A stretch of DNA of 64,000 nucleotides, from NCBI RefSeq assembly GCF_026210795.1, contig NC_089434.1, positions 1,550,001 through 1,614,000 of the forward strand, read 5' to 3'. The translations under genes were made by a program, and so were the position numbers. The stretch's first letter is position 1. The number at the start of each line of letters is the position of its first letter. Positions 1 through 12,400 of this stretch are shown here, in pieces. The notes under the pieces are model-generated. The model did not search any database, was not told the origin of the DNA, and saw nothing but the letters and a program-made list of their open reading frames with translations. The DNA comes from Rhizophagus irregularis (Eukaryota; Glomeromycota; Glomeromycetes; Glomerales; Glomeraceae).

Positions 1-319
1 CAGATGTCCAATTTGAAAAATTTTCATTTAAATAATTTCGAACACAATATTCACAATATAATGTAGCTAAACATTTTTGGTTACAATTTTCACAAATTCT
101 TCTTGTACCATCATTATCCATAACTTTATTTCGATCATAATCTTTAGTTAAATATCTTATTGTTTCAGTTTTTTCTTCACTTGTAAGAATTTTATCAGCA
201 AGGACTGTTTGTTGTTGGAACACAAATTGTTTATGTATATCATTATGAATATTAGTATCTGTTAACATTATTACTCTACTCTTTGTTGCAGCAATTAAGT
301 CATATCGAAGAGTGGACAT
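1..319 (-). CDS. TKL-type protein kinase, N-terminal part (runs off window)
   Basis: The reading frame opens with ATG at 319 and stays open to the window edge, giving about 106 residues. It is a close paralogue of the first exon of the kinase at 15021-17280: both begin MSTLRY, share the segment TDTNIHNDIHK, and carry the Cys-rich motif CENCNQ-C-LATLYCEYC followed by a NWTS segment. In the complete paralogue this leader precedes a serine/threonine or TKL-type kinase domain, so the missing 3' part probably encodes the same. The Cys pattern suggests zinc binding, but this is inference. The gene is partial only because the window starts here; no in-frame stop is seen. Confidence 0.75.
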   Translation of the reverse strand, partial: MSTLRYDLIAATKSRVIMLTDTNIHNDIHKQFVFQQQTVLADKILTSEEKTETIRYLTKDYDRNKVMDNDGTRRICENCNQKCLATLYCEYCVRNYLNENFSNWTS

Positions 320-2927
320 AATGTAATATAAATTAAAAGGAAAGAAAGAATTTCGGTGTTTCAAGTTCGTTACTCCGAGATAAATTAGTAAATGCAAATT
401 GTTGATCAAAACTTGTACCACTCCTATACCACCATGTGAATTTAAATTCTGTGATCTCAAGGCGCAGTATCGACGCTCAAATAAAATGAGTACGGTATTT
501 TTAAATTAATAGAAAACATAAATCTGTGTGACAAAAACTTTCTCAATAAATTAATAGTATTTATTATTTGATTTCATATTGATTAATATTTTATTTTGAC
601 GAAACAAAAAAATCTAATCTTTCAAAGTGATAGTGTAAATTAGTAATTAATTGTATTATTTAAAATTCAATATAAATATGACTGGTAAATTAAGAAAAAA
701 TTCATCTTTTTGGATATTTTCAATTGAATTTATTCAATAAACAACAACATATCGAGTAACGGATATTAAAAATTATAAGAAGCCATTCAATTTATTATTA
801 AACCATATTTAAGTTAGAGAGGAACTGAACTTTTGTAGAACTATCATTTCTTTTTTTGTAGATATGGATTACGAAATAATGATTTGAATTAAAAATATAT
901 AATTTGATAAAAGCACATTAAAAATTAAATGAATGAGAAAGAAACCATCACTTTGAAATAAATAAACGTAGTAAGCTTCAGTACGTATGGAATGTACTAG
1001 TTCCATTATAGTCGGTATTACTGTTTAATAATAATGTTGTTTCCCAATTAATAAATTTCAATTTAACGTTACGGAAAAATTAAAAATTATTCTTTCAGAA
1101 AAATAATCATAAGCTTCTAAAACTTATTTAAATGATTTGGTAAATACAAACGTCGAATGTAAGTCTAACCTAATTTAATTACATAAATTAGTCATTTAAG
1201 AATAAACAAAATCATTGTTTAAAAAAATATAGATTAAATAAGTGTTAAGCCTCAAAAGGGTGTAAATAATAATGAATCTTATTATTATACTTGGTCAGTT
1301 ACCATTTGATACTTTTGCTTCTTTAAAAGACAAAACCATCGACGTTTTTAATTTTTATATGTTTTATCGATAAAAAAAAAAGTTTAAAAAATACTTGCAA
1401 TGTTTATCAATCATAATAGGATAAGAATTTTGTTGTGCGCAAACGATAATTAATTGCTAGCTTAGCCTTTTTAATGATATAATAAATTGAAAAGCAAATG
1501 AGCGGTAGTCATTAATTTATAAATAAATAATCATCAGATTTTTTAAAAAAAATATTTTGTATTAAATTTTTTTTTGATAATGATATGGTTAAATATTTAT
1601 TGATGTTTCATAATAAATCTATATGTTTTTTATAATTAATTTTTCATCCAAACTTATAATAATAGCCATAGTAACTATCACATTAAAGTTTTTGAGTTTC
1701 TACATTTAATAATTTTTAAAAACGTGACCTTAAATTTTTAATCAACTCGTCAAGTCTCACAATGAGTAACCAGATTTTATCTAATGAGATCGATAAAACA
1801 AATGATTATGCCTATTACGAATCTATACCCACCAATGATAGGGTCGAGTTGATTTAAGTATTATTATTCATCAAGACATCAGGATATTTCACATATGCAT
1901 AATCTTCCATAAAAACAATAAACTGAATTTCAATCATATTTTCATTTTCTAAAATTAAACAAGATACAAGAGAAATTCATATTTATATTTATATTACCAT
2001 ACTTAATAGTCGTCCATATGGATGATGTTTAATTAAAAAGTAGATTAATAAGTCTAAAAAAGTTTATTGATAGTTAACATAAATTCACTTATAACAAAAA
2101 TAAATATATGACGATTGTCACTGAAACTATAACAAAACGTTCACTTTAACATTTTTTTCACCCATGTCTATTTTATTGACTGTCACTAAAAATTAACATC
2201 ATTTTTAAATCCAAATTGGTTCAATACTTGTAATAAACTAATAATACTATTTATTATAAATTTCACTAGAAATATATTTTTTGTTGTGCGATATAATGTG
2301 TGTGCGAGGTCGTATACATACATTTGCAGTAAAAGTGATGAAATTAACAATTTAACGGATTATCCAATAACCGTTAAAGTCAACCATTATCAAGTAATTA
2401 TTAACAAATTTTTTTAAAAAAAGTTTTTTCTTTGTTAATATAACGTTAAATAGAAAAAAAAATATCTTTTATAAAAAAAATAAAAAAGATAAAGAAATGC
2501 GCTTTTTTTTATAATAAAAATGCACTTTACATTTTTTTTTTATTAATAGGAATATAATAATAGGAATAACAAATTGCGGCTTTGTTTGTTAATAAAATAA
2601 ATAATAGTTATTAAATATAAAATTATTTTTATTGATAAAAACTTTTTTCGTTAATATAGTATTTAACAAAAAAATAATTTTTGAAAAAAAACTACATTTT
2701 ATACCTAAAAAATATACAGTATTTTTTTAAACTAATAAAATTGGTTTCACGAAAATTATTTTTACCGTACTGTACTACTGTTGATAGCTTATTTTCAAAT
2801 CGTCTTAAAAAGAAAAATCGTCAAAATAACAAACTAAATATAAAAACTATAGTAAATAATAGGTAGGTTTGTAGGTTTGTAACGGGGAGGATTTACGTAT
2901 CCTATGCTACATGTTTGATCTTCCCCA
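320..2927. other. AT-rich intergenic DNA
   Basis: No coding frame with recognisable content was found. The stretch is rich in A and T runs, and the few short open frames (for example 2681-2866) are low-complexity. It contains the upstream region of the kinase at 1-319. Confidence 0.6.
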
Positions 2928-3899
2928 GTAACACCATCAAAAAAAGCTCGGGCATGTGATTTTTGAGCATGTGATTTTGTTACATACGGCGCAGTTTGTG
3001 GCAACTGATCTATTTAAATATTTATCGCGTATTACTGTAAGCTATTATTTAAGCTTTCTTTTCGCGTCTACATTACCAAATACCAAGAATACAACTTTTT
3101 TTTTTAAAATAAAAAGTTGGCTTATTTTCTTTACAATAGCTATAAATCTTTTAAAACAAAAATCGCAGAAAATATGAAACCTGTAGAAATATCAAAGTAA
3201 GCAATAATACCAGTTCAACAAACTAAATTGCAACTGTTATTTTGACAGCCTAATTAATGCAACCTTTTCTTCTAAAAGAGCAAAACTAGTCTGTATTATA
3301 AAGTAGTAAGGAAGTCATAGTCCTAATGTCCTATTAATAAATTAGGTGAAGACGTTGAACATTATCAAATAAGTGAACCTGCCATTAACATGGAAGGGGC
3401 ATACTGATAGCACTCATAAATTAATGTATTTTAATAAAATTGAAATTGAATAAATTTTATTGTTAGATTAATATTACATTCTATTTTAATAAAGTAATTA
3501 CTCAAATTTCATTAAAGAATTTGTTTTACTCTTATGAATTAACATCTATAAAATTTCATTATATTCTCAAGCAATCATCTTTGGAGTGGAGTATCTTAGG
3601 GTAAGGAAAGTTAGTTTAGGCCGAAGTACTTATCTTTGAAGATAATATTGACGTTGGAGTATCTTAGTGTTAGGGTAAGGAAAGTTGGTTTAGGCGGAAA
3701 TACTTATTCTTGAAGATAATGTAGAGTGTAGACGTTGGAGTTTCTTAGGGTTAGGTAAGGAAGGTTAGTTTAGGCTGAAACTTTTCCTTTGGAATTAGTT
3801 AGGGTTAAGTAAGTAGCAATAACTGCGTACTGTAGTGCAATTTCTATAGCCACAGTCAAATCACATGAATCACGTGCCCGAGCTTTTTTTGATGGTTAC
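2928..3899. mobile_element. Inverted-repeat element, probable MITE or foldback
   Basis: A segment of about 30 bp near 2928-2960 (containing CATCAAAAAAAGCTCGGGCA) is repeated in inverted orientation near 3868-3899, followed on both sides by a GTGATT-rich stretch. The interior has no convincing gene and holds a degenerate tandem repeat at 3580-3805. No clear target-site duplication was found, so the exact ends are uncertain. The arrangement fits a non-autonomous DNA transposon. Confidence 0.5.
3580..3805. repeat. Degenerate tandem repeat, three units
   Basis: Three imperfect units of roughly 70 bp each contain the sequence GGAGTATCTTAG, then AAGGAAAGTTAGTTTAGGC, then a CTTATCTTTGAAGATAAT-like end. 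A shortened fourth remnant follows near 3800. The array lies inside the inverted-repeat element at 2928-3899. Confidence 0.7.
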
Positions 3900-6800
3900 G
3901 TGATAAATGATTAATGATCGTTTATTACCGGTAAAGCTCTTTTTTTTATCCATTTACATTGAATTTCACGTTCACAAATATTCTTTCCTTTAAAATTTTT
4001 TAGTGTAAGTTGATTTTTCCTTTAAAACTTTTTAATTTAAGTTGCGTATTTATATGAACGATATCCAGGATCATATATGGCGAAAATGACAATGAACCCA
4101 GTGATATTGACAATGAACCTGAAGTGAAAATGTTCAGGAAGAAGCTTTAGATACAATAAGAAAATGGAATAAGAATTAATACTCCATTTGTAAATCATTA
4201 TTTACGAAATTGTCCTGAAAAGAATGTAAAGTTATTTGTAGCGAAATCTAAATTTCTTTGTATTTTGCTGTCGCATAGAATTAAAAAATAAATTTCTTTT
4301 TTTTTGTGTAAATTTTTGATTAATTTTATGTAAATAATGTAATACATTAATCCACATAACAGATAACAGAATCTAATCAATATAAATTAATTATTATTTA
4401 GCTTTAAATGAATTATCCTTTATTTTTTCCTCAAGTTAAATATCTAGGATATAAGAAAAATCTCGGTAGGATGAAATCATTCTTAACGCTAACGTCATCT
4501 TTATTTGTAGGGATTTGATATTACGAGTCTGGACATGAATAAGGCTTTGAAATTAACGAAAGTAAAGTATGTTAAAAAAAAAAGTCTAAAAAACTTGGTA
4601 ACTTACGAGATCGATCATTGAATATTCGATTAGTTCACATCTTATTTAGCTCTGAATAATCGAGGAATATTATGACTTTTATAATTATTATAAATAATTA
4701 TTATATTGGTAAATACCTTGTAGTGGCAACTATAGCAACTACTTTCCCCTTTCACGTTAAAAGACTCGAAGATAATATACAGCTTATAAAAATCTAGAAT
4801 TAGTACACGAAATACCCTTATCCAATTTACTATCAATCTTCAAGTCTTAAAACCAAAATTTTTGATGGCATTCTAATCTTCTTTTGAAGGAATATTTACA
4901 AATGCATTCCGAACTTTTCATATACTAATACAATAATTTTCACCGTTAAACCTCAATAAAATAAGAGTATGAAGTCTTAATTCAACGGAACTAATAACTA
5001 ATTTTTCTGATGAAAAATAATACATACCGTAATGTACACCAAGACGCGGTTCAGGACAATTTCAGATACAATAGGATAAAATCGAAAAAAAAACTTAGTA
5101 TCGCTTGATGTGACTTGACAATATACTTTTTTTATTAATATATTCCGTCGGTTATAATAAGATAATTATTTTTTTTTAAAAAAAATAATTTTATCGATAA
5201 TTTTACTATAAATGAAATATATTTTAAAAAGTGAGTTTGATAAAAAAGAACTTATATTAGGAATCCTCTGAAAATTCTGTATAAAATTTGGACTTCTTGT
5301 TACAAGTCACAAGAATTAACAAACAAACAAAAAAATTATTATTTTTATTTATTTTTTTTCAAAGATCGTCAAATATCGGCGCACAAAACTTTTTAAACTT
5401 TTTAAACTTTGTTATCGTGATTATCGTGACCCAAAATACTTGATTTATAAAAAAGTTTTTTTTTTAAAAAAAAACGAGTTTTTTGAAACCTTATAAAAAT
5501 ACAAAAATTTTTAAGTTTCGGAAAGAAAAAAAAATTTTAATTAAATACCTAAAATAATTTCAAGGTTTTAGGCTTAGATTTTTAAGGAAACAGAATTAGG
5601 TAAAAAAACAAACTTTAATTTGTTTCAGATACTTAAAAAAAATATAATCATTGAAATTATCGGAATTATCGGAATATTATCGGAATAAACCATAAATTTA
5701 TGATGATCTTTTATATCGAGAGGGATAATCAGGAGTTATAGCTACGGGAATGATTTTGTTTTGTTTCTCATGTTTCTTATTGAGAAAAAAAAAATAATAA
5801 ATAAAATATAACTTTTTTTAAAAAAAGAAAAATATTTTTTAAAAAAGTCTAACTTAATACTCTTGGATGGTTAAATTTAAATGACCAAAATGACCAATAG
5901 GAACAATACATACCGGGTAGATCAATTTATGGCAATCTATTACTAAATTAATCATAGCATCTAATGCGCGAAAATGTTTTAAAAAGAGCGAACCCATAAT
6001 AATTAATAACCGAATATGTATAATAAATTCTTTTTAAAGACTAAACATTCAAACATAAGAGGAAAAGAATTTTATTTTTTTTAAAAAAAAATTAAATTAT
6101 TTATATCATAATATTAAAACCTGATAAAGTATTTATTTTTTTTTTAAAAAAAAAAAGATATCAAGATATTTTATACTTTTATATTTACTTTATATTTACT
6201 TTATATTTTTTATATATTCCGACCTTTTTTATCCGTATTGTCATACTTTAATTACAAATACAAATAAATAAATACATGTGAAAATTGCGCCATCCTTTTC
6301 TTTGCAGATAATAATGAGAAAAAAAGGTACGTTTTTGTTTACAAAAATTTAAGAATAAAGTTGACATATTTGACAACATATTTTACATATTTGGGTTTTT
6401 ATAAAAAAATTCATTATTATATATTATTACATTATCCCTTAATGGTTTGGTGAAAAAAAATGCGCCACTAAATACTAATACAGTATAAGAATAATCCTTC
6501 CTTATACCCTTAAATTATATAAATTTACTAAAAGTAGTATCAAAAAAATATGCATGTCTAATAAAAATTACTTTATTTTAATGGCGTTTAAACTTTAAAC
6601 TTAATTAGAAGTAAATAATGTATAAACTTTTTTTAAAAAATTTTTAAGCCTATTCAACTTTTTGAGTTATAATAGACCGATGTTCACTCGTGTCATATGA
6701 TCAATATTTACTTCATTAAGCAAAATGCACTTTTTTTAACGGAAAAAATATATATTTATTTATACCAAAAAGACCAAATCTCTCAAAATTGGTGATTATC

Positions 6801-7176
6801 ACTTTTTTTTAGCAAGTTTCAAACATGATCCGATACTTATTGATACTTATTGATACTTATTGCAACAATAATAAAGATTATCAATTTATGTAACAAACAA
6901 TTTTAGTAATCAATTTTGATTTCAAAAATTTCCGTTTCGGAAATTTCCATAATATTCTACATTTGGTCATCCCACAAACGGAATTTTATTTATGTTTATA
7001 TTTTCGCAATTTGACATCATATAAAATTTATTCAAAATAATTATACATAATATATACAAATAAGAGAAGTAATTATTAATGTAAAAAATTATCTATCTAA
7101 AATAAAAAAAAAATTGTCATTTTTAATTAATACGTATATATATACATATATACATTTTTTTTTAATATATGATCTA
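3900..7176. other. AT-rich intergenic DNA with T(n)A(n) palindromes
   Basis: No gene is recognised. The stretch holds many runs of T directly followed by runs of A (for example near 5170, 5460, 5820, 6070 and 6140) and a short triplication of TTATTGATAC near 6840. The 3' end of the oxidase gene lies at its right edge. Confidence 0.6.
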
Positions 7177-9490
7177 TTAATTTAATAAAACTTCTGCTGC
7201 TCTTACACAAGGAGCTCCGTTATTTAATATATATATATAATGTGGTCCAGGTGCAATTATTGTAGGATTTGGTGGTGTAGTTAAAGTTACAATATATTGA
7301 TTGGTTGCACCTGCATCAAAATTTGCTTGACTAATGTCTAACCCAACAAATCTATGTCCCATACTTTGTGAATGTGTTACGAAACCAAGATGCATAATTG
7401 CAGCTGTGAATGATGGATTAGGGTCTGTAAGTGAGACAACAAAAACTATTGGTTGATTGTATCCTATTGTTATTCTATTTCCAGCAATATTGGTTCCATT
7501 GAGACTAAGTATCGTTGGACGTGGTACATCTGTTAAGAGATAAGGAGGTTTGAAAATTTCGGCTCGATATCTAAAATTTTAGAATTTGTTAAAAGTCAAA
7601 TATGATAAAATTTTGATAAAATTTTTAAAAAAAATCAAAATCATACGTACTCTGTTGAGTATTTTATACCCTTCGCAACAGATGCTTGTGGATTACTACC
7701 GGCAACAAAAACGTAACCATCAGGAGATAAGGTTGCAACTGAATGATACATTCTTGCTACTGTTGACGGATTCATTTTCGTGTATACTTTTCCAACTGGG
7801 TCGTAAAGAACTGGGTTGAACGAGGGATTATCACTTAACCATAAAGGATTGTTTTTTTTGCCCTTACGAAAACCAGCATAACCAATTTGTGCTCCATTTA
7901 AAAATACAATTTGACCATTTGGTAATATCACGCTGTCAGGCATAACACGAGGAATTCCACCAAAATCGTCCATCTCCCAAGCAGGTGATTTAGCGCTTAA
8001 ATCCAATCTACCGCAAGAAGAATCAGCTGTTGCAGTAATTTCATATGTTGCTTGACCTCCACAAACCATAACTTCGGGTTTATAATTATTATTAGAGTAT
8101 AAGGGTAACATTACAGAAGTTCCGGTTTGTGGGTATGTACGTTGAACTGCTATTTTTGGATAGCTATAAACCACATTATTAGCTTCTAAATCAAATAATA
8201 CAGGTTGTTGATTGGAAAGAATGAATAACATATTTTTATTCTCTGCATTTGGTACAATGTGCAAGAATACATAGAGGTTGTAAGGGAGAGTATCTACAAG
8301 GAATTGTATGGGTCTATCTGGGTCCGGTGTTCCATCAGCAGTTGATGGTGGCCAAATATTATAAGTTGGATTATTAAGTTCGACTTTATTGAGACCTGTA
8401 CCACCAATAGAACCTCCTAATATAAGAACTTTTCCATCGACTAAACTATTTATTTAATAAAATATTATATTATATATTAAATATAATGATATAAAAAGGA
8501 CTCCAAGATTAAAAATGTTAATTATAACTTACGGTAACATTGTGGGATACCATCTTTTCGATGGCATCACCATAAGCTTTTCTTCCCATGTAGCGGTCAT
8601 TGGATCATAAAATCGTAAAGTTTGTTGACCTGGTACAAATGGAGGATCACCAGTATCACCACCGGTACCAACCAAAGTTCCATTTCCTAACCAAGATCCT
8701 GCCGAACAAAAAGTATCTGATGTAATATCAAGAGCTGTAAGTGTGTCTTTGTCAAGGTCGAGTAGTGAAGATTCTGCTGGTTGACCATTTGTTCGAAGCA
8801 ATGGATTTGTTTCAGCTAAAAAAAAAAGATTGAACAATCATGTGATTAAGTAGGTAGAACATAGGTGTGATAGATTAAAAGTTGAAATAATTACGTCTAT
8901 CAACGAAAACGTATTGGCCAGGACGAGCTACAAACATGTGCATTGCGTTGACACCCGTTAGTCTAGAAAAAGTATTTGTTAAAAAAAATAATGATAATAA
9001 TGAATGCGTTTAATAAAGTAATTAATTACGTTGGAAGGATTGTCCATGTTCCTCCTTTTGCATCACCAATTTCTTTGCCTGTTGGTGCAGCAGGTGGTAA
9101 TTCAGCTGGTGCTGGTGCTGGTGGTGCCGCGGCCTTTGGGTCTGCTTTTGGTGCAGCAGCCTTTGGATCTGCTTTTGGTGCTGGAGCCTTTGGGTCCGCT
9201 TTCGGTGCTTCCTTTGGGTCTGCTTTCGGTGCTTCCTTTGGGTCTGCTTTCGGTGCTGCTTTTGGGTCTGCTTTTGGTGCTGCTTTTGCTGCTGGTTCTT
9301 GTCGTCCTATAAATTTGTCAATAGATTTAAAATTTATCATTGTTTAAAAAAAAAAAAGAAAAAGAAAAAAGAAGGATAAATTACTTTGATTTTGTGATGG
9401 ATAAGCCAAAGCATTATTATTATTATTAATTGGTAAGAGAAAACCTCCAATAAGGAGGAATAATATAAAATAATTATAATAATTTTTCAT
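7177..9490 (-). CDS. Glyoxal oxidase-like copper radical oxidase, secreted
   Basis: Six exons with GT-AG introns of 67-87 bp: 9385-9490, 9030-9306, 8895-8962, 8533-8815, 7651-8445 and 7177-7570. They total 1923 nt, or 640 residues. Residues 1-30 form a hydrophobic signal peptide. Residues about 35-120 are a low-complexity linker of PKADPKAA-type repeats. The rest is a galactose/glyoxal oxidase beta-propeller plus C-terminal domain. Catalytic residues of the family are visible: Cys in TFCSAGSW (about 188), Tyr in KRWYPTMLP (about 240), Tyr-His in ARMYHSV (about 476) and His in GFVTHSQ (about 575). Members oxidise aldehydes or alcohols with O2 and release H2O2 outside the cell. The true substrate cannot be told from sequence. 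The gene looks intact and has no operon-like neighbours. Confidence 0.88.
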
Positions 9491-12400
9491 ATTTATTAAC
9501 ATATTTAAAGATATTTTATTTACGGAACAAAAATTTTTTTTTTTTTAAAAAAAAAAATTTATTTCAGAAAAAAGAAAATAGGAAAAAAAACGGTGATTAA
9601 ATAATTTTTTTTTTCCTTTGATTTTTTATTTCATTAATAGAAATTTGTGATCCCATTTTAAATTTTTTCAAAAAGGTTTTTTTTTTCTCAAAGGTTAGAT
9701 TTTTGAGATTAAATCGGGTTTGGATTTGATTTCTTTTTTTTAATCTATTATTTTTAAAAAAAAAAAAAGTTAAAAGGAAAGACAAAACTAATAAAATATC
9801 AAAATCTTTATTTTGAAATTTTTGACCCAATTAATTCAATTCTTTTTTGATTATTAAAAATGATGATGATTTATACGTCATGAAGCGTATATATAAGTGG
9901 TTAGTGAAAATATCGGTCGATGGGAAAAGTTTTTTTTTCATTGTAGAAATGAACCTTAACCAGCAATATAGCCAAATATGTAGTGTAACAATGCAATCAC
10001 TTGCCGATAATGCGAATTTCTGCATTGTCATTTTAACAATTACTTAAGTCATAGCGTGCATTGTGAATTTTTTATTTTTTTACTTGATTTTTTTTTTTTT
10101 TTTGCGGATAAATTCATCTCCCTTTAATCAGAATTCAGATACGGGTCAACCTTTATCAGTTTCTAAAAATAACTTAAAAAAAAAATTTTTTTTTTTTAAG
10201 ATATGGAATTGATTATTATAATGGATACCATTTTAAGTTGAATGAGAAAAAACTTTATTCAACATTTTTTTTTACAAATGATCGAAAACAATGTTACCAT
10301 ATTATTAATATATGACATATGATAACTTATTATTTGATTGACAAAATTATGCAAAGGTGACGCCGTTTTTGGAATATCATCACTTTATTTGAGAATCAGT
10401 GTTATTACATGTTTCCTTATTTAGGATAATCAAGGATTGTTATTTATATATATTTTATTTATTTATTCATTCATGTGTAATTATTATAATAATGAAACGT
10501 CGATAATGTGGCAACTGCTTCGTCACTATATAGCAAGAATATTGCATATTTTTTTTAAAAGGAACAACAATTTATGCGAAAAATTTATAATAAACTTTAT
10601 TTTGTATAAATTATCTTATTTGGAAAAAAAAAAAAGTTTTTTTTTTTTTAAAGTTCCATTTATTATACTTTGTTTTAAACTTTAGGTAAATATATATTGT
10701 ATAAAATTTAATTCATCCCTAAATAAACGTGATACTACCTAAAAATTGTAAAATTGTAACCCACTCGAACAGACCATCCGATTCAGATGAAAATGAACAT
10801 TAGTAATCAAATGTCAACAAAAAGGTCGGCATAATTGGTAATGTGTCACCCGAACAGATTATCCGATCTATGTTAATCCTAATAAGAAGAAAATCGTAGT
10901 TAATCCTAATAAGAAAATCATATTAATAATCAATTTAAATATACTATTACTAATAAGATTAAGTGTCAAAAATCAAAATGGTATTTCAAAAGAAAATCAG
11001 CACAAACCAATTTGCCGGAATTACAGCATATTTATACTTATTTATTAAAATTCGAAAATAAACGTAATAATTTCTTTTTTGTACTCATTTGTAAAGAAAA
11101 AATATAATTCGTATTTTTTTTCTTTCATTTCAAAATGAATGATCGATAAAAAAACGCCAATACGGCGACCAGTTATCCGTATTTTTCTGGAATAATAAAT
11201 CTCCTAACGGTTAGATAATATCGGAGAATGTGTCAAAAACGGGTTGTACGCCCACTGAACACTGATATTGAATTTTTGCTCTGCCATTGCTCATTGCTGT
11301 CATTACTCATTGTTGTCATTGCTCATTGCTGCCATTTAATAGTTCTATTACCAATGTATTATAAAAATACACCGATATACACTGATACTTTCGAAATTCC
11401 TGGTACTTTCTTAATGTATCAAAAATAAAAGTTTACAAGGAATTTGAGAGTTCTCAAATACATCAGCGTAACTAAAATGATGATTTTCCAATGATATTTT
11501 TAATAAATATATATTTACTTTAATTCATATCCATTAAAAAATGTAACCTTATAATTATTATTAATTCGCTCTTGTTATGTTTTCCACGCCAATAAAAATC
11601 AAAAATTCCAATGAACATTTAGTCGTCATGAAAAAAAAATTTAAAAAAATTAACGAAAAATGATGTGTATATATATTTTTTTATTCATCAAAAAAATTTC
11701 CTAAAGGGGATCCCAATCTTCAGAATTAAAAGGAAATCCATTATTCTTAAATTTCGTTTTATCTTTTTTTGGATTGGTGATTTAATAAAATATTTGAACT
11801 TTTGTTAATTTTAGCATCATCTTTATTAAATAAAATAAATTTTTTTATCGGAATTTTTGCATCAATTCCCGAAATATTACAAATAAATTTAGTATAGAAT
11901 AATTAAAAATTATGAAGGGCTTTTACAAAAAATGTATTACAAAAACTATAACGCGATATAAACTATAAAGTTAGAAAGTTTTTTTTAGAAAAAAAGTTTA
12001 CTTAGCCCAAATCTTAATCAATCAGACCTGAATACATACGGTACTGAGATATTACATTCTTAAATAAAAGTTTTTAAATGAAAAAGAAAAAAAAAAATAC
12101 TGAACGAAAAATTTAAAATTTTTAACGAAAAATTGAAAAGATTCAGATATTACACCAAAGATAAGAGTATGGATTCAACTTTCAAAATACTAACTTACCA
12201 CTGATTCTGGAGTACAATCTGATAAAATGTTCCGGTATTTTGGAAAGTTATTGGAATGTATTATATAGCAACGGTTAAAATGATCTACATATTCACGTAT
12301 GGTTTTTTATACCTTTCATAAATGTATGGTAGGAGCTATACTCGATTTAGAAAAAAATATGGACCTTGTAAATAGGTGTTACTTAAATGTATTTATTATA

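Noticed and set aside
8976-9347. Plus-strand frames rich in Gly/Ala/Phe or Leu/Val
   Set aside because: They are antisense shadows of the PKAD repeat exon of the glyoxal oxidase gene.
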